Of a DNA stretch of 64,000 bases, positions 56,166 to 64,000 are shown piece by piece (the first letter of the stretch is position 1; each line of letters starts with the position of its first letter). Origin of the DNA: Rhizobium hidalgonense (GTDB lineage: Bacteria > Pseudomonadota > Alphaproteobacteria > Rhizobiales > Rhizobiaceae); the NCBI RefSeq assembly GCF_002914525.1, contig NZ_LODW01000054.1, forward strand, positions 43,058-107,057, in the 5' to 3' direction. The position numbers and the translations under genes are program-made. Below the pieces are notes generated by a model. The model did no database searches and was not told the DNA's origin. It was given only the letters and a program-made list of their open reading frames with translations.

Positions 56166-56837
56166 TTAAGCGCGGTCACCAATCAGCGAAACCAGCTGGG
56201 CCTTGGGCATGGCGGCGGAAGCCTCAGCGCCCACCGCCTTACTGCCTTCCATCGTCACTCGGCCTTCGGCAAACAGCCGCAGCGCCTGCGGATAGATCTG
56301 GTGCTCGACGGTGAGCACCCGCGCGGCGAGGCTTTCGGCCGTGTCGCCGGAAAGGATCGGGACCGCCGCCTGGCCGATCGTTGGCCCTTCATCCATGCCT
56401 TCGGTGACGAAATGTACCGTGCAGCCGGCGATGCGCATGCCGGCGTCGATGGCGCGCTGATGGGTATGCAGGCCCGGAAACAGCGGCAGCAGGGAAGGGT
56501 GGATGTTGAGCATCCGGCCTTCATAACGCTGGATGAAAGTCGGCGTCAGCAGCCGCATGTAGCCTGCGAGGCAGAGAATATCGGGGGAAAGCGTATCGAG
56601 GGCGGAAAAGATCGCCGCCTCGTGTGCATCCTTGCTGTCATAATCCTTGCGGGGGAAGGCGAAGGTGGCGATACCCTCGGCGGCCGCCTTGGCAAGCCCG
56701 CCGGCATCCGCTTTGTCGGAGACCACGCCGACGATTTCGGCTGGGTAGTCGCTGGCCTTGGCCGCCGCGATCAGCGCCATCATGTTGGAGCCGCTGCCTG
56801 ATATGAAGACGACGACGCGTTTGCGCGGCGTGCTCAT
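56166..56837 (-). CDS. purN: Phosphoribosylglycinamide formyltransferase
   Basis: PurN formylates GAR using 10-formyl-tetrahydrofolate. The 223-residue protein has [19 protein letters not shown] (phosphate loop), [10 protein letters not shown], the catalytic Asn-His in [14 protein letters not shown], and the catalytic Asp in [13 protein letters not shown]. Its ATG overlaps the purM stop by 4 nt (ATGA), the usual coupled purM-purN pair. Confidence 0.97.
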   Translation of the reverse strand: MSTPRKRVVVFISGSGSNMMALIAAAKASDYPAEIVGVVSDKADAGGLAKAAAEGIATFAFPRKDYDSKDAHEAAIFSALDTLSPDILCLAGYMRLLTPTFIQRYEGRMLNIHPSLLPLFPGLHTHQRAIDAGMRIAGCTVHFVTEGMDEGPTIGQAAVPILSGDTAESLAARVLTVEHQIYPQALRLFAEGRVTMEGSKAVGAEASAAMPKAQLVSLIGDRA

Positions 56838-57907
56838 AGGGCAAGCGTGCCCTTGTAGACCGTGCCGGCAGCGCCTTCGTCGCGGGCGATCATCCGGCCG
56901 AGGGTAATGACCTTTTCGCCTTCGGCCTCCAGTGCTGCGGAAACCGCGGCGACGTTCTCTTCAGCGACGACGACGATCATGCCGACGCCGCAGTTGAAGG
57001 TGCGCAGCATTTCTTTCGCCTCGACGCCGCCGGATTGGGCGAGCCACGAGAAGACCGGCGGAGCCTTGACGGCATCAAGATCGATCTCGGCCGCCAGATG
57101 CTTCGGCAGCACGCGCGGAATATTTTCCGGGAAACCGCCGCCGGTGATATGGGCGAGCGCCTTCAGCGCACCTGTCTCGCGGATCGCCTTCAGGAGCGGC
57201 TTCACATAGATACGGGTCGGGGTGAGCAGGGCTTCGCCGAGCTTCTTGCCTTCGAGGAACGGTGCCGGCGCATCCCAGCCGAGGCCGGAGAGTTCGACGA
57301 TCTTGCGCACCAGCGAGAAGCCGTTGGAATGGACGCCGGAGGAGGCGAGGCCGAGGATCACGTCGCCCTCGGCGATATCGCCGGAAGGCAGCAGCCTGCC
57401 GCGTTCGGCGGCACCGACGGCAAAGCCGGCGAGATCGTAATCGCCAGAGGAATACATGCCGGGCATTTCAGCCGTCTCGCCGCCGATCAGCGCGCAGCCG
57501 GCTTCGCGGCAGCCGGCAGCGATGCCGCCGACGATCGCCGCGCCCTGGTCGGGGTCGAGCTTGCCGGTCGCGAAATAGTCGAGGAAGAACAGCGGCTCGG
57601 CGCCCTGCACGACGAGATCGTTGACGCACATGGCGACGAGGTCGATACCGACGGTGTCGTGATAATCGGCATCGATGGCGATCTTCAGCTTGGTGCCGAC
57701 GCCGTCATTGGCGGCGACCAGAACCGGATCGTTAAAGCCGGCGGCCTTGAGATCGAAGAGCCCGCCGAAGCCGCCGATTTCGCCATCGGCGCCGGGACGG
57801 CGGGTCGAGCGCACCGCCGGTTTGATCTTCTCGACAAGGAGGTTGCCGGCATCGATGTCGACGCCCGCATCGCTGTAGGTCAGGCCGTTTTTTCCAGACT
57901 GGCTCAT
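56834..57907 (-). CDS. purM: Phosphoribosylformylglycinamidine cyclo-ligase
   Basis: PurM makes 5-aminoimidazole ribonucleotide with ATP. The 357-residue protein begins [20 protein letters not shown]. It has [48 protein letters not shown] and [16 protein letters not shown], all family motifs. It is upstream of and coupled to purN, and divergent from the AI-2E-family permease gene with about 245 bp between starts. Confidence 0.97.
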   Translation of the reverse strand: MSQSGKNGLTYSDAGVDIDAGNLLVEKIKPAVRSTRRPGADGEIGGFGGLFDLKAAGFNDPVLVAANDGVGTKLKIAIDADYHDTVGIDLVAMCVNDLVVQGAEPLFFLDYFATGKLDPDQGAAIVGGIAAGCREAGCALIGGETAEMPGMYSSGDYDLAGFAVGAAERGRLLPSGDIAEGDVILGLASSGVHSNGFSLVRKIVELSGLGWDAPAPFLEGKKLGEALLTPTRIYVKPLLKAIRETGALKALAHITGGGFPENIPRVLPKHLAAEIDLDAVKAPPVFSWLAQSGGVEAKEMLRTFNCGVGMIVVVAEENVAAVSAALEAEGEKVITLGRMIARDEGAAGTVYKGTLAL

Positions 57908-58152
57908 GCTGGTCTCCGATGGCTATTTCAGGGCAGACGCGCCGCGTCATCTGCCGGTCGCAATTGCATGACAGGGGCGTTTATGCAAGCGCTGCATGGC
58001 AAAAGCCCCCAATTTCCCGCGTCTTCCCCGGGGCCTTTCCGGGATTTGCCGCGACAGGGTTGACCATCTTTGCGCCTGCACCCTATGTGCTGAATGGCTG
58101 CGTCGGTTCGGATGCGGCGTTTGGCGGCGGAAAAGCGATCAGCGGGGAAGCG

Positions 58153-59277
58153 ATGCCACAGCAAGTCAGCGGCAACAGTCTCAAGCGTCAGATTTTCTTC
58201 TGGCTGATCGTGCTCGTCTTCTTCATCGCCTTTCTCTACGTCTTCAGCTCGATCCTGCTGCCCTTCATCGCCGGCATGGCGATCGCCTATTTCCTCGATC
58301 CCGTGGCCGATCGGCTGGAGCGGCTGGGTCTGAGCCGCATGATGGCGACGGTCGGCATCCTCATCGCCTTCGTCATCGTCTTTGCGCTGGCGCTGATGAT
58401 CCTCATTCCCGTGCTGATCAGCCAGTTCAACGATTTCGCCGAGCGGCTGCCGGGTTATATCAGCCAGCTACAGCAGTTCATCGACAATTCGAAAAACTCG
58501 CTGCTGCCCGATTGGGTCAGAAGCCAGGCCGGCACGATCAAGGATAATTTCTCCGGCATCCTCTCCGAAGGCATGGGCTTCTTGACCGGGCTCTTCGCGC
58601 AGATCTGGAATTCCGGCAAGGCGATCGTCGACGTCATATCCCTGCTCGTCGTCACCCCCGTCGTCGCTTTCTATATCCTGCTCGATTGGGACCGCATGGT
58701 CGCCAAGGTCGATCAGTGGATCCCGCGCGACTATATCAGCGACGTCCGCCAGATCGCCAGCGAGATCGATCAGGCGATCGCCGGCTTTATCCGCGGTCAG
58801 GGCTCGCTCTGCCTCATCCTCGGCATTTATTATGCCGCCGGTCTGTCTCTCGTCGGTCTGAATTTCGGCCTGCTGATCGGGCTCTTTGCCGGCATGATCA
58901 GTTTCATTCCCTATGTCGGCTCGCTGGTCGGCCTCGTTCTCGCCATCGGCGTGGCGATCGTTCAGTTCTGGCCGGATTATCCCTGGATCGGTCTGGTGCT
59001 CGCCGTCTTCTTCAGCGGCCAGTTCCTGGAAGGCAACATTCTGCAGCCGAAGCTCGTCGGCTCCAGCGTCGGCCTGCATCCGGTCTGGCTGATGTTTGCG
59101 CTGTTTGCCTTCGGTGCCCTCTTCGGTTTCGTCGGGCTTCTGGTCGCGGTGCCGGCGGCGGCTGCCGTCGGTGTGCTTGTCCGTTTCGCGCTTTCGCGTT
59201 ACCTTCAGAGTGATCTTTATTTTGGCGGGTCATCCGGTGGCCGCGCCCGGAAGACGAAATCAGTTCCCAATGAATGA
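58153..59277 (+). CDS. AI-2E family transporter (PerM-like permease)
   Basis: From ATG 58153 (MPQQVSGNSLKRQIFFWLIV) behind GGGGAAG, the 374-residue protein has about eight membrane segments in the AI-2E/UPF0118 pattern: SSILLPFIAGMAIAYFLDPV near the N-terminus, an amphipathic middle, and GLFAGMISFIPYVGSLVGL then EGNILQPKLVGSSVGLHPVW. The transported molecule is unknown; autoinducer export is only one suggestion for the family. Its end overlaps hdaA by 8 nt. Confidence 0.9.
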   Translation: MPQQVSGNSLKRQIFFWLIVLVFFIAFLYVFSSILLPFIAGMAIAYFLDPVADRLERLGLSRMMATVGILIAFVIVFALALMILIPVLISQFNDFAERLPGYISQLQQFIDNSKNSLLPDWVRSQAGTIKDNFSGILSEGMGFLTGLFAQIWNSGKAIVDVISLLVVTPVVAFYILLDWDRMVAKVDQWIPRDYISDVRQIASEIDQAIAGFIRGQGSLCLILGIYYAAGLSLVGLNFGLLIGLFAGMISFIPYVGSLVGLVLAIGVAIVQFWPDYPWIGLVLAVFFSGQFLEGNILQPKLVGSSVGLHPVWLMFALFAFGALFGFVGLLVAVPAAAAVGVLVRFALSRYLQSDLYFGGSSGGRARKTKSVPNE

Positions 59278-59983
59278 CGTGAAGAACGCTGATCCGAAGC
59301 GCAAGGCCGGAGAGCAGCTGCCGCTGGTCTTTTCGCACGATGCCGCAAGCGGACGTGACGATCTCCTGATCTCGGACCGTCTCGCTGCCGCGGTGTCGAT
59401 CGTCGATGCCTGGCCCGCATGGCCGTCGCAGGTTGTTGTGCTCGCCGGCCCGGTCGGTTCGGGAAAATCGCATCTGGCCCGCATCTGGCGGGAGTTGAGT
59501 GGCGCCGTCGAGATCCATCCGGAACTCGGCTCGGACGCTGCTATTGCCGCCGCCGCCGGCCCGGTTTTATTCGAGGATGCCGATCGCCTCGGTTTCGACG
59601 ACAATGCGCTGTTTCACGTCATCAACAGCGTGCGCGAAAACGGCACCAGCCTGTTGATGACAAGCCGTCTCTGGCCGATCTCCTGGCCGGTTTTGCTGCC
59701 GGATCTGCGCTCCCGCCTGAAAGCTGCCACCGTCGTCGAGATCGGCGAGCCCGACGAGGCGCTGTTGTCGCAGGTGATAGTCAAGCTCTTTGCCGACCGG
59801 CAGGTTTATATAGATGACAAACTCGTGCTCTATATCGTCAACCGGATGGAGCGATCGCTGAACGCGGCCCAGATGATCGTCGAAAGGCTTGACCGGCTGG
59901 CCCTGTCGCGAGGCACAAAAATCACCCGGTCTCTTGCTGCTGAAGTATTGAATGAATTGGGAAATTCGGAGCCGGCCGATTGA
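59270..59983 (+). CDS. hdaA: DnaA-related regulatory protein HdaA
   Basis: HdaA-type proteins promote inactivation of DnaA after initiation. The 237-residue protein starts MNDVKNADPKRKAGEQLPLV at ATG 59270. Gln16-Phe21 (QLPLVF) fits the sliding-clamp-binding motif of Hda. The AAA+ domain has VVLAGPVGSGKSHLARIW (Walker A), FEDADRLGF (Walker B-like) and sensor-type SLLMTSRLWP, then a helical end. The initial 8 nt lie inside the permease gene, indicating coupled translation. No DnaA DNA-binding domain IV is present. Confidence 0.88.
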   Translation: MNDVKNADPKRKAGEQLPLVFSHDAASGRDDLLISDRLAAAVSIVDAWPAWPSQVVVLAGPVGSGKSHLARIWRELSGAVEIHPELGSDAAIAAAAGPVLFEDADRLGFDDNALFHVINSVRENGTSLLMTSRLWPISWPVLLPDLRSRLKAATVVEIGEPDEALLSQVIVKLFADRQVYIDDKLVLYIVNRMERSLNAAQMIVERLDRLALSRGTKITRSLAAEVLNELGNSEPAD

Positions 59984-60015
59984 CTGTCACAGTTCCGTCG
60001 TGAAACTGATATAAT
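59984..60015 (+). promoter_or_regulatory. Candidate Pho box and -10 of ppk
   Basis: CTGTCAC-AGTT-CCGTCGT (59984-60001) matches 12 of 14 bases of the two 7-bp Pho half-sites at the right spacing, followed 8 bp later by TATAAT (60010-60015). This is the PhoB-dependent layout in which the box replaces the -35. Confidence 0.6.
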
Positions 60016-60045
60016 TGCCTTCGGCGATTGAGAACGGGGTGGACC

Positions 60046-62250
60046 ATGGATAGCGCAGTCGCAGAACATCAGGAACTTACTCCGGAAACCAACGACAACA
60101 CTCCCCCGCTGGAAGAGCTGCTCAAGAGCCCCGAGCGCTTCATCAACCGAGAATTCTCCTGGCTGCAATTCAATCGCCGCGTCCTGGAAGAGACTTTGAA
60201 TACCGAGCATCCGCTGCTCGAGCGCGTCCGCTTCCTGTCGATCTCGGCTGCCAACCTCGATGAATTCTTCATGGTGCGTGTCGCCGGCCTCGAGGGCCAG
60301 GTGCGCCAGAACATTGCCATCCGCAGCCCCGACGGCAAGACGCCGGCCGAGCAGCTCGACTCGATCCTGCAGGAGATCGACCATCTGCAGATGGAGCAGC
60401 AGGCCTCGCTTGCCGTGCTGCAGCAGTATCTCGCCAAGGAAGACATTCTGATCGTGCGTCCCGGCGCCTTGAGCGATGCCGACCGCCAGTGGCTGGCCGC
60501 CGAATTCGAACAGGCAATCTTTCCAGTCTTGACGCCGCTGTCGATCGATCCAGCCCACCCGTTCCCGTTCATTCCGAATCTGGGCTTCTCAATCGGCCTG
60601 CAGCTCGTCAGCAAGAACGGCCGCGAGCCAATGACGGCGCTGCTGCGTCTGCCGGTGGCGCTCGATCGTTTCGTCCGTCTGCCGGACGATGGAAACACCA
60701 TCCGCTACATCACGCTCGAAGATGTCGCCAACGTCTTCATCCACCGGCTCTACCCCGGTTACGAGGTGCAGGGCTCCGGTACGTTCCGCGTCATCCGCGA
60801 CAGCGATATCGAAGTCGAAGAAGAGGCCGAGGATCTCGTGCGCTTTTTCGAAACGGCGCTGAAGCGCCGCCGCCGTGGAAAGGTCATCCGCATCGAGACC
60901 GATTCCGAAATGCCGGCCTCGCTGCGTCAGTTCGTCGTTCAGGCGCTGAATATTCCTGATAATCGCGTCGCCGTTCTGCCGGGCCTTCTGGCGTTGAACA
61001 CCCTATCGGAGATCACCAAGGCGCCGCGCGACGATCTCAGATTTCTTCCCTACAATGCGCGATTTCCCGAGCGCGTCCGCGAACATGCCGGCGACTGCTT
61101 CGCCGCCATCCGCGAAAAGGACATGGTCGTCCATCATCCCTACGAATCCTTCGACGTGGTGGTCCAGTTTCTTCTCCAGGCTGCGCGCGATCCTGACGTC
61201 CTGGCAATAAAGCAGACGCTTTACCGCACCTCCAACGATAGCCCGATCGTCCGCGCGTTGATCGACGCCGCCGAAGCCGGCAAGTCGGTGACGGCGCTGG
61301 TCGAACTCAAGGCCCGCTTCGATGAAGAGGCGAACATCCGCTGGGCGCGCGATCTCGAGCGCGCCGGCGTGCAGGTTGTCTTCGGCTTCATCGAGCTCAA
61401 GACCCACGCCAAGATGTCGATGGTCGTCCGCCGCGAAGAAGGCAAGCTCCGGACCTATTGCCACTTGGGAACCGGCAACTACCACCCGATCACCGCGAAG
61501 ATCTATACGGACCTGTCCTATTTCACCTGCAATCCGGTCATCGCTCATGACATGGCCAACATCTTCAATTTCATTACCGGTTATGGTGAGCCGGAACAGG
61601 GCATGCAGCTTGCAATCTCGCCCTATACAATGCGCCCGCGCATCCTGCGCCACATCGAAGAAGAGATTCAGCACGCCAAGAACGGCGCTCCGGCGGCGAT
61701 CTGGATGAAGATGAATTCGCTTGTCGATCCTGACATCATCGATGCGCTCTATCGCGCCAGCCATGCCGGCGTCGAGATCGATCTCGTCGTGCGCGGCATC
61801 TGCTGCCTGCGTCCGCAGGTGCCCGGTCTCTCGGAGAAGATCCGCGTCAAATCGATCGTCGGCCGCTTCCTCGAGCACAGCCGCATCTTCTGTTTCGGCA
61901 ACGGCCACGGTCTGCCGTCCGACAAGGCACTGGTTTATATCGGTTCGGCCGACATGATGCCGAGAAACCTCGACCGCCGCGTCGAAACCATGGTCCCACT
62001 GACGAACCCGACCGTTCATGAGCAGGTTTTGTCCCAGATTATGCTCGGCAACGTGATTGACAATCAGCAAAGCTACGAGATATTGCCCGACGGTACGTCG
62101 CGGCGCATGGAAGTGCGCAGAGGCGAAGAACCGTTCAATGCGCAGCAGTATTTCATGACCAATCCGAGCCTGTCGGGCCGTGGTGAAGCTCTGAAGTCCA
62201 GTGCGCCGAAGCTGATCGCCGGCCTGCTCGAAGGCCGCAACAACAAGTAA
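60046..62250 (+). CDS. ppk: Polyphosphate kinase
   Basis: Ppk polymerises the gamma-phosphate of ATP into polyphosphate. From ATG 60046 ([20 protein letters not shown]) it is 734 residues; GGGGTGG precedes it. The N and H domains ([33 protein letters not shown]) lead to two phospholipase-D-like domains. The autophosphorylated His is His454 in LKTHAKMSM, with HLGTGNYHP following. ppx follows 12 bp downstream, so synthesis and breakdown enzymes are co-expressed. Confidence 0.97.
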   Translation: MDSAVAEHQELTPETNDNTPPLEELLKSPERFINREFSWLQFNRRVLEETLNTEHPLLERVRFLSISAANLDEFFMVRVAGLEGQVRQNIAIRSPDGKTPAEQLDSILQEIDHLQMEQQASLAVLQQYLAKEDILIVRPGALSDADRQWLAAEFEQAIFPVLTPLSIDPAHPFPFIPNLGFSIGLQLVSKNGREPMTALLRLPVALDRFVRLPDDGNTIRYITLEDVANVFIHRLYPGYEVQGSGTFRVIRDSDIEVEEEAEDLVRFFETALKRRRRGKVIRIETDSEMPASLRQFVVQALNIPDNRVAVLPGLLALNTLSEITKAPRDDLRFLPYNARFPERVREHAGDCFAAIREKDMVVHHPYESFDVVVQFLLQAARDPDVLAIKQTLYRTSNDSPIVRALIDAAEAGKSVTALVELKARFDEEANIRWARDLERAGVQVVFGFIELKTHAKMSMVVRREEGKLRTYCHLGTGNYHPITAKIYTDLSYFTCNPVIAHDMANIFNFITGYGEPEQGMQLAISPYTMRPRILRHIEEEIQHAKNGAPAAIWMKMNSLVDPDIIDALYRASHAGVEIDLVVRGICCLRPQVPGLSEKIRVKSIVGRFLEHSRIFCFGNGHGLPSDKALVYIGSADMMPRNLDRRVETMVPLTNPTVHEQVLSQIMLGNVIDNQQSYEILPDGTSRRMEVRRGEEPFNAQQYFMTNPSLSGRGEALKSSAPKLIAGLLEGRNNK

Positions 62251-62262
62251 TACTGGACCTAA

Positions 62263-63783
62263 ATGGTTGAATCTGAAGCCCAGGGGCGCCTTCCGGGGAT
62301 CGCCCCGGTCTCCGTTGTCGACATCGGATCGAATTCCATCCGTCTCGTCGTCTACGAAGGCCTGTCCCGCTCGCCGACCATTCTTTTCAACGAAAAGGTC
62401 CTCTGCGGCCTCGGCAAGGGCATTGCCGTCACTGGCAAGATGGATGAAGACAGCGTCGGCCGGGCTCTGGCAGCGCTGCACCGTTTCAAGGCCCTGTCCG
62501 ACCAGGCGCGGGCCGCCACCATGTATGTGCTGGCGACCGCCGCCGCCCGTGAGGCGAGCAACGGCCCCGATTTCATCCACCAGGCGGAAACCATCCTCGG
62601 CCGCAGGATCCGTGTGCTCTCCGGCGAGGAGGAGGCGAAATTCGCCTCGCTCGGCATCATCAGCGGCTTCTTCAATCCCGACGGCATTGCCGGCGACCTC
62701 GGCGGCGGCTCGCTGGAGCTGATCGATATCAAGGGCAAGGAGTTCGGCAAGGGCATTACGCTGCCGCTCGGCGGCCTGCGCCTGTCTGAATATACAGGCG
62801 GGTCGCTCGCCAAGGCTCGCACCTTTGCCCGCAAGCAGGTGAAGACGGCAAAGTTGCTGTCGAAAGGCGAGGGGCGCACCTTCTACGCCGTCGGCGGCAC
62901 CTGGCGAAACATCGCCAAGCTGCATATGGAGATGACTCATTATCCGCTGCATATGATGCAGGGTTATGAGGTCTCGCTTGAAGCGATGATGCTGTTCCTC
63001 GAACAAGTGGTGACCGCCCGCGATTCCAAGGAGCCGGCGTTGCAGGCCGTTTCCAAGCACCGTCGTTCGCTGCTGCCCTTCGGCGCCGTCGCCATGAAGG
63101 AAGTGCTGAGCGCGATGAAGCCGTCGGTGATTTCCTTCTCGGCGCAAGGCGTGCGCGAGGGCTATCTCTATTCGCTGTTGTCGGAGGCCGAGCGCCGCCT
63201 CGATCCACTGCTTGCCGCTGCCGGCGAACTGGCGATCCTGCGTGCCCGCTCGCCCGAGCATGCCCGGGAGCTCGCGGAATGGACCGGCCGCATGATGCCC
63301 TTGTTCGGCGTCCAGGAAACCGAAGAGGAAAGCCGCTATCGTCAGGCCGCCTGTCTGCTCGCCGATATCAGCTGGCGGGCCCATCCCGACTATCGCGGCC
63401 TGCAGGCGCTGAACGTCATCGCCCACTCCTCCTTCGTCGGCATCAGCCATCCCGGCCGCGCCTTCATCGCGCTGACCAATTATTACCGTTTCGAGGGCCT
63501 GCACGACGACGGCGCCACCGGCCCGCTGGCGCAGATCGCCACCCCGCAGTTCATCGAACGCGCCAAGCTGCTCGGCGGCATGCTGCGCGTCGTTTACCTC
63601 TTCTCGGCCTCGATGCCCGGCATCGTCAAAAGCCTGAGCTTCCGCAAATCCGCGAACCCCGACCTCGACCTCGAATTCGTCGTGCCGCCCGAATACCGCG
63701 ATTTCGCCGGCGAACGCCTGGACGGCCGCCTGCAGCAACTGTCGAAGCTGACGAATAAGAGGTTGGCGTTTCGATTCGAGTAG
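62263..63783 (+). CDS. ppx: Exopolyphosphatase (Ppx/GppA)
   Basis: Ppx removes terminal phosphates from polyphosphate (or pppGpp in GppA members). The 506-residue protein from ATG 62263 has VVDIGSNSIRLVVYE (ASKHA phosphate 1), AAAREASNGPDF, GIAGDLGGGSLELIDIKG (phosphate 2) and the C-terminal HD-like region. The final ~190 residues are of the alphaproteobacterial long form. It is 12 bp after ppk, forming a ppk-ppx operon. Confidence 0.95.
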   Translation: MVESEAQGRLPGIAPVSVVDIGSNSIRLVVYEGLSRSPTILFNEKVLCGLGKGIAVTGKMDEDSVGRALAALHRFKALSDQARAATMYVLATAAAREASNGPDFIHQAETILGRRIRVLSGEEEAKFASLGIISGFFNPDGIAGDLGGGSLELIDIKGKEFGKGITLPLGGLRLSEYTGGSLAKARTFARKQVKTAKLLSKGEGRTFYAVGGTWRNIAKLHMEMTHYPLHMMQGYEVSLEAMMLFLEQVVTARDSKEPALQAVSKHRRSLLPFGAVAMKEVLSAMKPSVISFSAQGVREGYLYSLLSEAERRLDPLLAAAGELAILRARSPEHARELAEWTGRMMPLFGVQETEEESRYRQAACLLADISWRAHPDYRGLQALNVIAHSSFVGISHPGRAFIALTNYYRFEGLHDDGATGPLAQIATPQFIERAKLLGGMLRVVYLFSASMPGIVKSLSFRKSANPDLDLEFVVPPEYRDFAGERLDGRLQQLSKLTNKRLAFRFE

Positions 63784-63832
63784 GCCGATTTGCGGCCGTT
63801 GTCTTGCGCCGCCGCCCCTCCCGCTCTCCCTC

Positions 63833-63958
63833 ATTCCTGTGCTCGTCACAGGAATCCAGCTACCGCGCGTCCGCGTGGTGAATGACTCTTCCCGACAAAG
63901 GTAGTTTCCCGCGCCCAAGGACTTGGGCGCCCTGGATTCCTGTGACGAGCACAGGAAT
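63833..63958. repeat. Mosaic element with perfect 27-bp inverted repeats
   Basis: Arms 63833-63859 and 63932-63958 are perfect inverted copies; each is itself a hairpin (ATTCCTGTG / CACAGGAAT with 5-nt loop). The interior has GCGCCCAAG (63911-63919)/CTTGGGCGC (63922-63930) around GA. The layout fits the mosaic intergenic elements described from rhizobia. It follows ppx and may also terminate that transcript. Confidence 0.85.
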
Positions 63959-64000
63959 TGTCTCTCAAATCTGTGCTTTACTGCAGGGGAAGCTGGGATC

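Noticed and set aside
61003..63918. A 971-codon open frame antisense to ppk and ppx
   Set aside because: It mirrors the strong third-position G+C of ppk/ppx; its translation is Arg/His/Asp-rich without any family motif, while ppk and ppx are certain.

Overview
The window is a contiguous piece of an alphaproteobacterial main chromosome, almost certainly Rhizobium of the R. etli / R. leguminosarum group. Three things point there: high G+C with strong third-position bias, rhizobial housekeeping gene orders (rpsF-rpsR-DUF2232-rplI-dnaB; lptF-lptG-lptD-surA-pdxA-rsmA; purM/purN next to an AI-2E permease, hdaA, ppk and ppx), and several families of short palindromic intergenic repeats of the rhizobial mosaic type. 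I see no rRNA, tRNA, prophage, transposase or CRISPR array. Most genes are ordinary core genes.

Layout. 1-13.2 kb (mostly minus strand) holds an SDR fragment, purF, cvpA, radA, alr, dnaB, rplI, a DUF2232 membrane protein, rpsR and rpsF. Two amino-acid exporter units on the opposite strand (lysE type; araC-azlC-azlD) interrupt it. 13.2-21.1 kb has an aldo/keto reductase and then the plus-strand fatty-acid and envelope run fabD, fabG, acpP, fabF, mltG, yicC, gmk. 21.1-29.6 kb (minus) is the outer-membrane biogenesis operon lptF-lptG-lptD-surA-pdxA-rsmA, preceded by a PAP2 phosphatase. 29.7-41.6 kb is mixed: pepA-holC, GrpB, a galactose/arabinose dehydrogenase, a prolyl-oligopeptidase, a lipoprotein deacetylase, an ABC-F ATPase, a GGDEF protein with a degenerate motif, DinB, a GST and ndk.

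41.6-48.4 kb contains a compact CGNR-regulator / lipoprotein / orphan-permease cassette around a perfect inverted repeat, then moaE, moaD, pgsA, uvrC and a pteridine-reductase-like SDR (minus). 48.7-56.1 kb has a RopB/Omp25-type outer-membrane protein, a GST, rlmJ, a molybdopterin oxidoreductase coupled to a NudK-like nudix enzyme, a stand-alone phnM and a compositionally odd lipoprotein. 56.2-63.8 kb has purN-purM (minus) and the AI-2E permease, hdaA, ppk, ppx series (plus); ppk has a good candidate Pho box.

The strongest leads beyond routine annotation are the CGNR/permease cassette, whose 13-bp inverted-repeat arms each contain a TATAAT facing outward; the Pho box of ppk; a recurring AAAAGTG...GCGGTTTT intergenic hairpin family (four members here) and other mosaic repeats; and the exporter cassettes inserted into the dnaB-alr-radA cluster. 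I did not find a clearly new multi-gene system; the CGNR cassette is the nearest candidate.
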